Source: Hymenobacter terricola
GTDB lineage: Bacteria; Bacteroidota; Bacteroidia; Cytophagales; Hymenobacteraceae
Length of the DNA: 64,000 nucleotides
NCBI RefSeq assembly: GCF_017921975.2
Contig: NZ_JAGEMO020000004.1
Span: forward strand, 1 to 64,000
Reading direction: 5' to 3'
Numbering within the stretch: the first letter of the stretch is position 1; every line of letters begins with the position of its first letter. Under the pieces are notes generated by a model. The model did not search any database, was not told the DNA's origin, and saw only the letters and a program-made list of their open reading frames with translations. Position numbers and translations under genes: made by a program. Of this stretch, positions 8,700 to 16,670 are shown in pieces.

Positions 8700-9234
8700 A
8701 CACTTTGTTTCCGCGCTTCAGCCACGGGCTCCACAACGCCGAATACGGGTGAACATTGCTCGTGGCACCTTCGGCATTATACACTGGATGTCCTTCGTTC
8801 ACCCACTCGAATAAGCCGCCGTACAGGTTGCGCACATTTCGAAATCCCAAGGCGTGCAGCCGCTCCCCCAGCCGCTCGCTGCGCACGCCCACCGAGCAGT
8901 ACACCACCACGGGCAGCTGACGGCTGATGCCTTCGAAATTTTCGGTGGCGAGCGAATCGTAGTTCACGAACTGCGCGCCCCGGAGGTGGCTCACCCGAAA
9001 TTCGGCCGGGGTGCGGGCATCGAGCAGCAGCGGAGCCGGCCGCTGCTGCAGCTCTTGCGCCAGCGTGGCGGCGGGCACGGTGGGCACCGTGTTGCGGTAC
9101 ATGGCCCGCAACAGCTGGCGATAAGCACCACTTGGTCTGCTGGGCTGCTTCACGTCGGCATCGGGATGGCTACAGGCGCTCGCGGCCAGCAAGCCACAGC
9201 AAAGGCCGGAAAGAGCTGCACGTGTGAAAGCCAT
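8692..9234 (-). CDS. Rhodanese-domain lipoprotein
   Basis: A 180-residue protein with an N-terminal lipoprotein signal (GLLAASAC, Cys at about residue 21) followed by one rhodanese domain from about residue 55. The active-site loop reads VYCSVGVRSERLG, with the catalytic cysteine present, and the CH2A-like LLLDARTPAEFRVSHLRGA motif is intact. It is likely exported and acts in sulfur transfer or binding in the envelope. It is translationally coupled to the DUF2064 gene (ATGAGTAA overlap), so the two probably function together; rhodanese genes do occur in arsenosugar-type clusters. Confidence 0.85.
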   Translation of the reverse strand: MAFTRAALSGLCCGLLAASACSHPDADVKQPSRPSGAYRQLLRAMYRNTVPTVPAATLAQELQQRPAPLLLDARTPAEFRVSHLRGAQFVNYDSLATENFEGISRQLPVVVYCSVGVRSERLGERLHALGFRNVRNLYGGLFEWVNEGHPVYNAEGATSNVHPYSALWSPWLKRGNKVYE

Positions 9235-9254
9235 GGAATGGGTTTAGAAAGGAA

Positions 9255-9413
9255 TCAGGCGGTGACCCCGCCGCAACTGGAGCCAGCCCCCGCCGTGCAG
9301 CCGTAGCAGTGCCCGCTCACCACACTGCTGCGCGCCTCCAGAGCAGCTTAGTCGCGGATGTGGCGCGTGGCCGGGGTCGTCACGGGCAGGGCCCGCATCT
9401 GAGCGTCGCTCAT
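9255..9413 (-). pseudogene. Cys-rich small ORF with one in-frame stop
   Basis: On the minus strand ATG 9413 opens 21 codons ending HIRD, then an in-frame TAA (9348-9350), then 30 further open codons in the same frame, ending with SGHCYGCTAGAGSSCGGVTA and a TGA at 9255. A C-x2-C-x7-C glycine-rich tail is typical of small peptides such as modified-peptide precursors. It may be a broken short gene, two separate peptides, or chance. It lies 46 bases after the H-NOX stop and just before the rhodanese gene. Confidence 0.3.
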
Positions 9414-9459
9414 GGTAAATACGGGTGCGTAAGAAAGTAAAACAGCGCGGTTTTCCGGG

Positions 9460-9999
9460 CTAGGAGCGGCGCACGTGAATGCGTACCCGCTCGCCATCCT
9501 CGGTAGTGGTGGGCTGCACGTCGATGCGGTCGGCCTCGTCGTAATAAGTGGCCAGCCCACGCACGATGCCCACGGCAAGGCCGCCCATCCGCCGGGGCGA
9601 AACGTAGTCAATCAGCAGTTCATTCGGCCCTAACCGACTGACTTCGAGCACGGGCGGAGAGTTTTCGAGGTTTTCATGGCGCACCTGCTTGTGCATGGTC
9701 AGCTCGGTATGTTCCAGCATGTCGAGCGTTTTCCACTCGGGCTTCAGCAGCTTCTGGTACATATACATGAGGTCGGGCACGAGGTATTCGCCGAATTTTT
9801 CATGCAGCTCACCCGCTGAAAGGCCGGTCATCTCCGCGGCATGGCCCACCAGGGCATAAATATGCGCGTCGGGATACACCGTTTTGTGGTCAAACTCCAC
9901 ATTTTCCAGCCCGGAAAGCTCCACGAGTTTCACCCAGGTACTGTGGTCATACTGGGTCTGAACGTAGCGTTTCAATAACGTAAGAATGGTGCCGTGCAT
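9460..9999 (-). CDS. Stand-alone H-NOX heme-based gas sensor
   Basis: A 179-residue cytosolic protein that should bind heme and sense NO and/or O2. It begins MHGTIL as H-NOX domains do. The heme contacts are present: YVSPR at 132-136 is the YxSxR motif that holds the propionates; His103 lies 29 residues before it, matching the proximal histidine spacing, and Pro116 matches the conserved heme-distorting proline. Length equals a complete single domain. No kinase, cyclase or chemotaxis partner is adjacent. An inverted repeat CCGCCTG/CAGGCGG at 10040-10070 lies upstream. Confidence 0.85.
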   Translation of the reverse strand: MHGTILTLLKRYVQTQYDHSTWVKLVELSGLENVEFDHKTVYPDAHIYALVGHAAEMTGLSAGELHEKFGEYLVPDLMYMYQKLLKPEWKTLDMLEHTELTMHKQVRHENLENSPPVLEVSRLGPNELLIDYVSPRRMGGLAVGIVRGLATYYDEADRIDVQPTTTEDGERVRIHVRRS

Positions 10000-10141
10000 G
10001 AGGGGTAAACGCTATGGGGTTGAACGGTAAATACAAGTACCGCCTGCCAGCCGCATTGGCTAACAGGCGGCAAGTAACAGAATCGCGCGAAGACGGGCCA
10101 GAGGCCTACTTACCTTTTTCCTGGTTCAATTGTTCACTGCG

Positions 10142-11065
10142 CTAAATATTGCCTACCACCGTCATCGTGCTCAGGGTGGGGCTGGCGCTCCCGCCGGCGG
10201 GTTCTATCGTCATGGCGAAGGTTTGGGCGCTGGCAATGTCTTTCATGTGCTGGATTCCTTCGCCGGTGGCAGTGGCCACGGTGAGCACGCCGGCGTCAAT
10301 CGGCTTGCCTTTGTCGAGGGCCCACAGCTGGTATTGCTTATCGGCCGGCAGCGCGGGCAGGCTCCTCACATCAACGTACACCTTGTGGGTGGCGGCGTTG
10401 AAAAGGACCTTGGCGTGGGCCGTGGGCGAGGTTTTGGTGCCGGCCAGGGCCACGGCGCGGAACTCGTCGCTGCGCAGCACCTGGTTTTCCTGGCGCAGGT
10501 CGCCGAGCTTCCGTTCCACCACGGTGGTGGTGGTGGCAAACTGGGCTTTGTCGTTTTGCAGGGCCACCACATCCGCGCTGGCGTCGCGCCAGCGGGAATA
10601 CAGCAGGGCATTGCCCGCGAGGCTCAGAATGAGGGCCACCGAGGCGGCCATGGCCCAGCTCGACCGGCCGGCCGGGGCCGCTGCCGGCATGGGCGCCGAT
10701 GACATGGGGCGCACCACGGCTTCGCCGGCGGCACTGGGCTGGGGCACATAGGCCGGAGTCGCGGTAGTTGAGCTATTGGCCTGGGCCACGGCGTCCACAT
10801 CGGCGCGTAGGGTGCTGCTGGTTTTCGGCGCGGCAATCCGGGCCATCACGTTCGCCAATACCCGTTCGCGCATGCCGGCGGGCGGCGTGATGGCGTGGGC
10901 TTCGGCATAAAACCCGAGGGCCTGCTGCACTTGCGTGAGTTCCTCGCGAATTTCCGGGTGCTGAGCGGCCTGGGCTTCCACGGTGGCCTGCTCAGCCGCT
11001 GAAAGCTCACCGAGAGCGTATTGCTCCAGGATGCCCGATTCTATATAGTCTTGGATGTTTTCCAC
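10142..11065 (-). CDS. RskA-family anti-sigma factor
   Basis: A 307-residue membrane protein that should hold the neighbouring ECF sigma factor inactive. The N-terminal cytoplasmic zinc-less anti-sigma region (YIESGILEQYALGELSAAEQ, residues 7-27) is followed by a proline/alanine linker, one membrane helix at about 136-157 and a periplasmic RskA domain with KVYVDVRSLPALPADKQYQLWAL and a FAMTIEPAGGS strand near the end. Its start is 7 bases after the sigma stop, a classic sigma/anti-sigma operon. The signal it senses is unknown. Confidence 0.9.
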   Translation of the reverse strand: MENIQDYIESGILEQYALGELSAAEQATVEAQAAQHPEIREELTQVQQALGFYAEAHAITPPAGMRERVLANVMARIAAPKTSSTLRADVDAVAQANSSTTATPAYVPQPSAAGEAVVRPMSSAPMPAAAPAGRSSWAMAASVALILSLAGNALLYSRWRDASADVVALQNDKAQFATTTTVVERKLGDLRQENQVLRSDEFRAVALAGTKTSPTAHAKVLFNAATHKVYVDVRSLPALPADKQYQLWALDKGKPIDAGVLTVATATGEGIQHMKDIASAQTFAMTIEPAGGSASPTLSTMTVVGNI

Positions 11066-11072
11066 GATTTAT

Positions 11073-11633
11073 TCAGCGAATAAGTTTGCTAAGGACTTTG
11101 ATGGCGGTGCGGGCGCGGGTTTTCACCGTACCGAGGGGAATGTTAAGCTCCTCCGCCACCTCACTTTGCGTGAAGCCTTCGAAATAGAGCAGGTCGATTA
11201 TCTGACGCTGTTCGGGAATCAATTTTTGGGTAATTTCCTGCAGGCCGATGTGCTCGGGGCGGAAGGTCGTGGGCGCTGCCTGGCGCTGCGCCGTCAGACT
11301 ATCGTCCAGCCCCTGAGTGCGGCTACCTACGCGGTGCTGTCGGGAGCGGATTTTATCGATGCTTAGATTCCGGCAAATATTAAGCACCCAGGTGAAGAGC
11401 CGGCCCTTGCCGGGGTCGTAGCTGGCAAACGCATGCCAGATTTTTACCAGCGCTTCCTGCAACACATCTTCCGACTCGTCTTCGGCCTTGACGATGCGAA
11501 AAATGACACCGTAGAGCGCCGCCGAATACCGTTCGTAGAACAGCGTCATGGCCGACTCGTCGCGCGCCTGCAGGCGCCGGACAAGGTCCGCCTCGGCGGC
11601 GGGCGGTAGGGAAATAAGGGAATTATCGGACAC
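11073..11633 (-). CDS. ECF RNA polymerase sigma factor (SigK-like)
   Basis: A 186-residue sigma-70 family factor of the extracytoplasmic type. Region 2: FYERYSAALYGVIFRIVKAEDESEDVLQEALVKIW, residues ~33-67, with the -10 recognition motif; region 4: LDLLYFEGFTQSEVAEELN-like helix-turn-helix, residues ~146-165, then GTVKTRARTAIKVL. It is paired with an RskA anti-sigma factor directly downstream, so it is probably released on an envelope signal. Typical length for the group. Confidence 0.92.
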   Translation of the reverse strand: MSDNSLISLPPAAEADLVRRLQARDESAMTLFYERYSAALYGVIFRIVKAEDESEDVLQEALVKIWHAFASYDPGKGRLFTWVLNICRNLSIDKIRSRQHRVGSRTQGLDDSLTAQRQAAPTTFRPEHIGLQEITQKLIPEQRQIIDLLYFEGFTQSEVAEELNIPLGTVKTRARTAIKVLSKLIR

Positions 11634-11879
11634 GGGAGTAACAGAAAGTGAGAATTGTGAAGCCGGAATCAGCTAGTAAAGCCGCCATCAACGCTTTTGT
11701 TAGGGGCACGAAAATACAGTACCCGGCGCATTTGGCCGTATACGGCACAAGCTGGGCTGCAACCGAACTTTGCGCGCGCAACCCGACGGGGCGGCGGGCG
11801 GCCCACCGCCACTGCCCGAGGCCCGCCTGCTGGCGCGGCCGGTCGCGCCCTTCCACTCTCCTATTTCCCCCACTCTATC

Positions 11880-13274
11880 ATGCCCATCGAATCGTTTAAC
11901 CCCCATACTGGCCGCGTGCTGCGCCGTTTCACCGCCTTCAGCTGGGCCAAAACTGCGCGCATTCTTGGCCAGGCGCACCGGGCGGCGGCTACCTGGCCGG
12001 CCACCACGTTTGCCCACCGGGCCGGCATCCTGCGCCGCGCGGCGGCCTTGCTGCGCGAGCGCCAGCACGACCTGGCCCGCCTCATGGCCCTCGAAATGGG
12101 CAAGCCCGTGACCGATGGCCGCGCCGAAGCCCTGAAATGCGCCGCCTGCTGCGACTACTACGCCGAGCACGCCGAAAGCTTCCTCAGCGACGAAATCATC
12201 AAAACCGACGCTGGCCGCAGCTTCATCAGCTACCAGCCGCTGGGCGTGGTGCTGGCCGTGATGCCCTGGAACTTCCCGTTCTGGCAAGTGGTGCGCTTTG
12301 CCGCCCCGGCCCTGATGGCCGGCAACGTGGGCCTGCTCAAGCACGCTTCCAACGTGCCGCAGTGTGCGCTGGCGCTGGAAAAGATTTTTCACGACGCGGG
12401 CCTGCCGCCGGCCTGTTTTCGCACCCTGCTCATCGGGTCTGATTTGGTGGAGCAGCTCATTGCCGACGACCGATTGAAGGCCGTCACGCTCACCGGCTCG
12501 GAGGGCGCGGGCGCGGCCGTGGCGGCGGCGGCCGGGCAGCACATCAAGAAAACCGTGCTGGAGCTGGGCGGCTCCGACCCCTTCATTGTGCTGGCTGATG
12601 CCGACGTGGCCCTGGCCGCCAAAACCGCCGCCCAAAGCCGCATGATTAACAGCGGCCAAAGCTGCATCGCCGCCAAGCGCTTCATCGTGGAAAAGCCCGT
12701 TATCAAAGAATTCATCAACCTAATGAAAACCCACCTGCTGGCCCTGCGCCCGGGTAACCCACTCGATGACACGACTCAGTACGGCCCCCTGGCCCGGCCC
12801 GACCTGGCCGATGAGCTGAGCAAACAAGTGAGCGACTCGGTGGCGAAGGGCGCGAAAGTCGAGCTATTCGGTGGCCAGGCCAAGCCCGGCACGGCCCTGT
12901 TCCGGCCCATGATTTTATCGAATATCAGCCCCGGCCAGCGTGCTTACTCGGAAGAGTTGTTCGGCCCCGTGGCCCTGGTGCTGGAAGCCAAAAACGCCGA
13001 TGATGCCGTGCGCCTGGCCAACGATTCCCGGTTCGGCCTGGGCGCGGCCGTGTGGACGAAGGACGTGCGGAAGGGTGAGCAAATGGCCCGGCAAATTGAA
13101 AGCGGCGCCGTTTTCGTCAACGGCCTCGTGAAATCCATGCCCGAGCTGCCGTTTGGCGGGGTGAAAAAGTCCGGCTACGGACGAGAACTGTCCTACCTCG
13201 GCATCCGCGAGTTCGTCAACCAGAAGTCGATTTGGATTGGCAAGGAAGCCGTGCCAGTGGCCAAGACAGAGTAG
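11880..13274 (+). CDS. NAD(P)-dependent succinate-semialdehyde dehydrogenase-like enzyme
   Basis: Aldehyde dehydrogenase of 464 residues starting at ATG 11880 (MPIESFNPHTG). Catalytic residues are intact: Glu228 in VLELGGSDP and nucleophile Cys262 in NSGQSCIAAKRF. Near the N-terminus it has MALEMGKPVTDGRAEALK, and LAVMPWNFPFWQ forms the oxyanion/cofactor region. The overall pattern matches the short Bacteroidota SSADH (GabD2/Sad-like) group; the exact aldehyde is inferred. It is transcribed alone, and its stop codon sits at the edge of an inverted repeat. Confidence 0.85.
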   Translation: MPIESFNPHTGRVLRRFTAFSWAKTARILGQAHRAAATWPATTFAHRAGILRRAAALLRERQHDLARLMALEMGKPVTDGRAEALKCAACCDYYAEHAESFLSDEIIKTDAGRSFISYQPLGVVLAVMPWNFPFWQVVRFAAPALMAGNVGLLKHASNVPQCALALEKIFHDAGLPPACFRTLLIGSDLVEQLIADDRLKAVTLTGSEGAGAAVAAAAGQHIKKTVLELGGSDPFIVLADADVALAAKTAAQSRMINSGQSCIAAKRFIVEKPVIKEFINLMKTHLLALRPGNPLDDTTQYGPLARPDLADELSKQVSDSVAKGAKVELFGGQAKPGTALFRPMILSNISPGQRAYSEELFGPVALVLEAKNADDAVRLANDSRFGLGAAVWTKDVRKGEQMARQIESGAVFVNGLVKSMPELPFGGVKKSGYGRELSYLGIREFVNQKSIWIGKEAVPVAKTE

Positions 13275-13369
13275 GAACGCGCCACGGCGCGTTCGATACA
13301 AGCACAGTTCCTGTTTTGGGTTGCCGGAATTATCCTTCGCACGCCGAACACGCCGTGGCGCATTCCTAC
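13271..13369. repeat. Long intergenic inverted repeat with 24-base arms
   Basis: Arms 13271-13294 (GTAGGAACGCGCCACGGCGC then GTTC) and 13346-13369 are inverted copies with two mismatches. Each arm also contains a small internal palindrome. It separates two convergent genes and reaches into both stop codons, so it may act as a two-way terminator. Confidence 0.7.
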
Positions 13370-14139
13370 AAATACCCCATCACCTTATAGGTGAGCCAGC
13401 CCGCCATTTCGTGAATTAACAGGCTCCAGTTTTCCAGGGCGGTAGGGCTGGGAACCAGCCAGTAATCGGGCGTCACGCTCCGGTCGGAACTGCGGAAGCC
13501 CGCCGGAAAAATAAGAGGGCGGAGTCCCGCTTTCTGAAAGCAGCCCAGCGCCCGCCGCTCATGAAAGGCCGATGTTACCAGCACCAGTGTGTCCAGCCCG
13601 GGGTGCGCGGCCACTATTTGTTTGGTAAATAGTGCGTTTTCGTGGGTGTTGCGGCTTCTTTCCTCCTCGATGATGGCCGAGTTGGGCACGCCGCCCAGGC
13701 GCAGCAGCGTTGCCAGCTCGCTGGCTTCGGTGTGCGCCTTCCCAAGCACTGCGCCCGAGCCTCCGGAGATGATGATGCGGCGCACCCGCCCCGCCCGGTA
13801 CAGCCACAGCGCGCTGGTAAGGCGGTCGGCGCCGGGGCCGAGGTACACCCGGTCGTGCGGCGATTTATCGACCTGCGAGATGCCGGTGAGCAGCACGGCG
13901 GCATCGGCGTGGCGTGGCAGGGCGGCGAGTGGCACGGCGGGCCGCTCCCAGGCCAGCATCGCCTCGTTGCTGAGGGCCGGGCTGGTGAGGACGAGTAGTA
14001 GCCCAAACGCGGCCCACAGCCATTGCCGTTTCCGTCGGGGCTGCCGGGCCACGAGGGCCGCAATCAACAGCCCGAACAGCCACACCGTGGGCAGCAGCAC
14101 GAGGTCGAGAATTTTGGAGAGCAGAAAAAACACGGCCAA
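13366..14139 (-). CDS. YdcF/ElyC-like DUF218 membrane protein
   Basis: A 257-residue protein with two N-terminal membrane helices (residues 3-30 and 36-55) and a DUF218 domain: AAVLLTGISQVDK, RIIISGGSGAVLGKAHTEASELA, SRNTHENALFTKQI and VLVTSAFHERRAL. ElyC-type members affect envelope polysaccharide carrier metabolism. The start is either TTG 14139 or GTG 14133; a TACATTTG promoter element at 14137-14144 overlaps the TTG, favouring a start at or after GTG 14133. Confidence 0.85.
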   Translation of the reverse strand: MAVFFLLSKILDLVLLPTVWLFGLLIAALVARQPRRKRQWLWAAFGLLLVLTSPALSNEAMLAWERPAVPLAALPRHADAAVLLTGISQVDKSPHDRVYLGPGADRLTSALWLYRAGRVRRIIISGGSGAVLGKAHTEASELATLLRLGGVPNSAIIEEERSRNTHENALFTKQIVAAHPGLDTLVLVTSAFHERRALGCFQKAGLRPLIFPAGFRSSDRSVTPDYWLVPSPTALENWSLLIHEMAGWLTYKVMGYL

Positions 14140-14144
14140 ATGTA
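14137..14144 (-). promoter_or_regulatory. -7 element for the YdcF-like gene
   Basis: The minus strand reads TACATTTG, an exact TAnnTTTG match, overlapping the most upstream possible start. If used, the transcript is nearly leaderless and translation would begin at GTG 14133. Confidence 0.35.
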
Positions 14145-14196
14145 GCCCGCAGGCACTAAAAAGCGGCTCCCTTTAGATTTACAGGTTACAGATGCC

Positions 14197-14556
14197 TTAT
14201 CCTTTGGACGGGGAAAAGCGGCGCAGGCGGTCAAGCTGGGCCCGAACGTCGGCATCGGTGGCGTGCGTGTTGCATTCCAGCAGACGGCCCTGGCAGTAGC
14301 TCACAAAAAACGGGGAGGCACGCTCGGCCATCAACAGCCTGGCCACGGGGTTTTCCTCATGGCCGAGGCGCATGAAAAGAATGTCCTGGTACACCGCTTC
14401 CCCGGCAAATTTATTAAAGGAAGGCGCTAGCAACTCACAGATAGCACAGTTTTCGGCAGTGAATTTGGCAAATACCTTGAGGTGGTTATTGGTGTATTGG
14501 CGAAGCCCTGCGTCGTTGGTGTCGAGGACAGCGGAGACGGGGATGGTTTCAGACAT
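14197..14556 (-). CDS. Thioredoxin-fold protein with a CxxC motif
   Basis: A 119-residue cytosolic protein. After a short N-terminal helix it reads VFAKFTAENCAICELLAPSF, placing a CAIC redox motif (residues ~36-39) at the usual thioredoxin position, and ASPFFVSYCQGRL supplies the cis-proline loop. It is shorter on the N-terminal side than canonical thioredoxin and has an unusual active-site pair (AI), so the redox potential and partner cannot be predicted. Confidence 0.75.
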   Translation of the reverse strand: MSETIPVSAVLDTNDAGLRQYTNNHLKVFAKFTAENCAICELLAPSFNKFAGEAVYQDILFMRLGHEENPVARLLMAERASPFFVSYCQGRLLECNTHATDADVRAQLDRLRRFSPSKG

Positions 14557-14566
14557 GGAATGGCAG

Positions 14567-14574
14567 CAAAAATA
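14567..14574 (-). promoter_or_regulatory. -7 element for the thioredoxin-like gene
   Basis: The minus strand reads TATTTTTG, matching TAnnTTTG, 10 bases before ATG 14556. A TTTG lies 17 bases further upstream, slightly short of the usual 19-21 spacing; it sits in a small hairpin (GGCCACCG/CGGTGGCC, 14583-14604). Confidence 0.45.
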
Positions 14575-14670
14575 CCCCTAATGGGCCACCGCAAATACGG
14601 TGGCCTACACACAAGAACAATCCTCCAATAGTTCAGGTCTGGCGCGAATAAGATGCGTGAAATCCTGCTA

Positions 14671-16422
14671 TTACTTCCGCAACAGCAGCTCGCGAATGTA
14701 TTTCACCGGCGCGCTGCCGTAGCTGAGGAAGTTTTCGTGGAAGGCTTTCAGGTTGAACTCCTTGCCCTCTTTCTGCTTCAACTCCTCGCGCAGGGCATAA
14801 ATTTCGGAGTAGCCGGTGAAGTAGCTGCTGAGCTGCACCTGGCTGAGCGTGGCGCGCAGCCACTTGCCCTCGGCCTCTGCTTTTTCCTGAAAGCCCTCGC
14901 GGCGCAGCATGGTCACCACGTCGCTCTGGCTCATGTTATCCACCTGAATGGCGTGGTCGATGACGGCGTTCAGGGTCGAGCGCATGTTCCATTTGTCCCA
15001 GAGCAGCCACATTTCGTCGGAGTTGTGGCCGTAGCCGTTTTCCAGCATCATGCGCTCGGCGTACACGGCCCAGCCCTCCACCATGGCCCCGTTACCGAAA
15101 ATGCTTTTCACCAGCGAGGGCGAGCGGTTGGCGTACACCAGCTGGGTATAATGGCCCGGAATGGCCTCGTGGATGTTGAGAATCTGGAGGGTGTAGTCGT
15201 TGTATTCGCGCAGGTAGCTTTCGGCCTGGGCGGGCGTCCAGTCGGCGGGCAGGGGCTCCACGTTGTAGTAGGTGTTGGCGCCCTTGTCGTAGGGGCCGGG
15301 GGCCGACACGCTGGCCCCCGCGCCGCTGCCGCGCATGTAAAGCGGGGTTTCGCGCACCACCAGCGGCTTGGTAGGGTCCTGGGTGAGCAGCTTGTGCTCG
15401 TTCACAAAGGCAATGAGCGTGGGAATCTGGCGCTTCACGGCGTCCACGAAACCGTCGCGCGGGGCGTGCTTCAGCGTCAGCTGGTTGATGACGGCCGTGA
15501 TGAGAGCCAGCGTATCGGCGGGGGCTGGCTGGCCGGGCAGGTACTTGGGAAAGAGCCGGGCGGCGCGGTGCCCCATGTCGTGCAGCAGCACGGCCTTGTG
15601 CTGCAGGGCCTGCTGATAAATCTCGGCCGCCGTGAAATGCGACTGGATTTCGTAGGCAAATTTGGCATCAAAAAGCTCCTTGCCGATGCGGAACGAGCGA
15701 AACGGGCCCTTGGGCAGCACCTCGGTTTTGAGGAAGCCGAGGTAGTCCTGCACGGCGGTGCGGGTGGCCGCGATGCGGTCGGTCAGCGTCTTTTTCTCCG
15801 CCGCGCTCAGGCTGGATTTCCGTACCGAATCGGCCAGGGCCGCCCCGAATACAGCCATGCCGCCTTCGTTTTGCTTGATGCCCAGCCGGGTGTGCTCCTG
15901 CGTGGGCGTGCGGAGGTTGGCCCTGGCGGCGGCGTAGAACTCGGCGGCGTGGCTGATTTTATCGGAAATGTTACGCAGGCGGCGGGCGAGCGGAAAGTGG
16001 CGGCCATTCAGCAAGTCGCCCACCGAGGCCCCGAGGTTGTAGCCGGCGGGGTTCCACTGCCAGGTTTTGAGCGTGTCGGTGTACCAGCGTTCGGCGCGCA
16101 GCTCGTTGCGCAGCAGGCGCAGGTCAATCTGGTTGTTGGGCGAGAGGCTGTCGAGGCCGAAGCCGCCCAGCGTGGCCAGGTATTTCCGGGCGAAGGCGTC
16201 GTCATTCTGCCGCTGGGCGGCGTTGGGAATCAGCAGCAGCGAGTCGTAGTTGTGGTAGCCCTGGCTGGACGCGTAATCGGGATTTTGCCGCCACAGGGCT
16301 TCAATAAACTGATTTTTAACGGCGTCGAAACGGGCATCGGGGCCGGTGGCAGCAGCAGGTTTATCGGCGTGGGAGCAGCTGGCAGCGGCCAGGGCCAGCA
16401 AGGGCAGGTAGCGGAGTTTCAT
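14671..16422 (-). CDS. DUF885 family metallopeptidase-like lipoprotein
   Basis: A 583-residue exported protein. ATG 16422 gives MKLRYLPLLALAAASCSH, a lipoprotein signal with its cysteine at residue 16; a longer in-frame start lies inside a palindromic repeat and is rejected. The DUF885 domain fills the rest, with the zinc-binding motif HEAIPGHYTQL (HExxxGH-like) around residue 415 and GWAVYAERMM about 30 residues later supplying the third ligand region. Members are thought to be peptidases; substrate unknown. Confidence 0.88.
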   Translation of the reverse strand: MKLRYLPLLALAAASCSHADKPAAATGPDARFDAVKNQFIEALWRQNPDYASSQGYHNYDSLLLIPNAAQRQNDDAFARKYLATLGGFGLDSLSPNNQIDLRLLRNELRAERWYTDTLKTWQWNPAGYNLGASVGDLLNGRHFPLARRLRNISDKISHAAEFYAAARANLRTPTQEHTRLGIKQNEGGMAVFGAALADSVRKSSLSAAEKKTLTDRIAATRTAVQDYLGFLKTEVLPKGPFRSFRIGKELFDAKFAYEIQSHFTAAEIYQQALQHKAVLLHDMGHRAARLFPKYLPGQPAPADTLALITAVINQLTLKHAPRDGFVDAVKRQIPTLIAFVNEHKLLTQDPTKPLVVRETPLYMRGSGAGASVSAPGPYDKGANTYYNVEPLPADWTPAQAESYLREYNDYTLQILNIHEAIPGHYTQLVYANRSPSLVKSIFGNGAMVEGWAVYAERMMLENGYGHNSDEMWLLWDKWNMRSTLNAVIDHAIQVDNMSQSDVVTMLRREGFQEKAEAEGKWLRATLSQVQLSSYFTGYSEIYALREELKQKEGKEFNLKAFHENFLSYGSAPVKYIRELLLRK

Positions 16423-16447
16423 GGGTGGGATTTGGGGGTTAAACAGA

Positions 16448-16547
16448 CCGTCATGCCGAGCGCAGCGAAGCATCTCGCGTGCAATAGTGACTCAACCGAT
16501 TGGGTTATTGCCCCGAGCGAGATGCTTCGCTGCGCTCGGCATGACGG
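16448..16547. repeat. REP-like palindrome, perfect 31-bp arms
   Basis: The arms 16448-16478 and 16517-16547 are perfect inverted copies, starting CCGTCATGCCGAGCGCAGCG and continuing AAGCATCTCGC. The 38-base centre is unique. The same outer sequence recurs at 36422 and 56788, making this one member of a dispersed family. It lies between divergent genes. Confidence 0.85.
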
Positions 16548-16608
16548 CCAACGGACCCAATGGCCCCAAAGGAACGCCCCAAACCGGCCACGTTGCAAAG
16601 CGCCGCCG

Positions 16609-16616
16609 TAGGTTTG
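16609..16616 (+). promoter_or_regulatory. Possible -7 element for aspA
   Basis: TAGGTTTG matches TAnnTTTG, 55 bases before the aspartase ATG. No TTTG at the right distance upstream, so weak. Confidence 0.3.
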
Positions 16617-16670
16617 TCCTGCCATCCGGCCATTCCGTACAAGCTCCACCATCCCACCCAAAAATTCCTC

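Noticed and set aside
11700..12659. A 319-residue minus-strand open frame under the SSADH gene
   Set aside because: It is antisense to an aldehyde dehydrogenase with intact motifs; long antisense frames are expected in GC-rich coding DNA.
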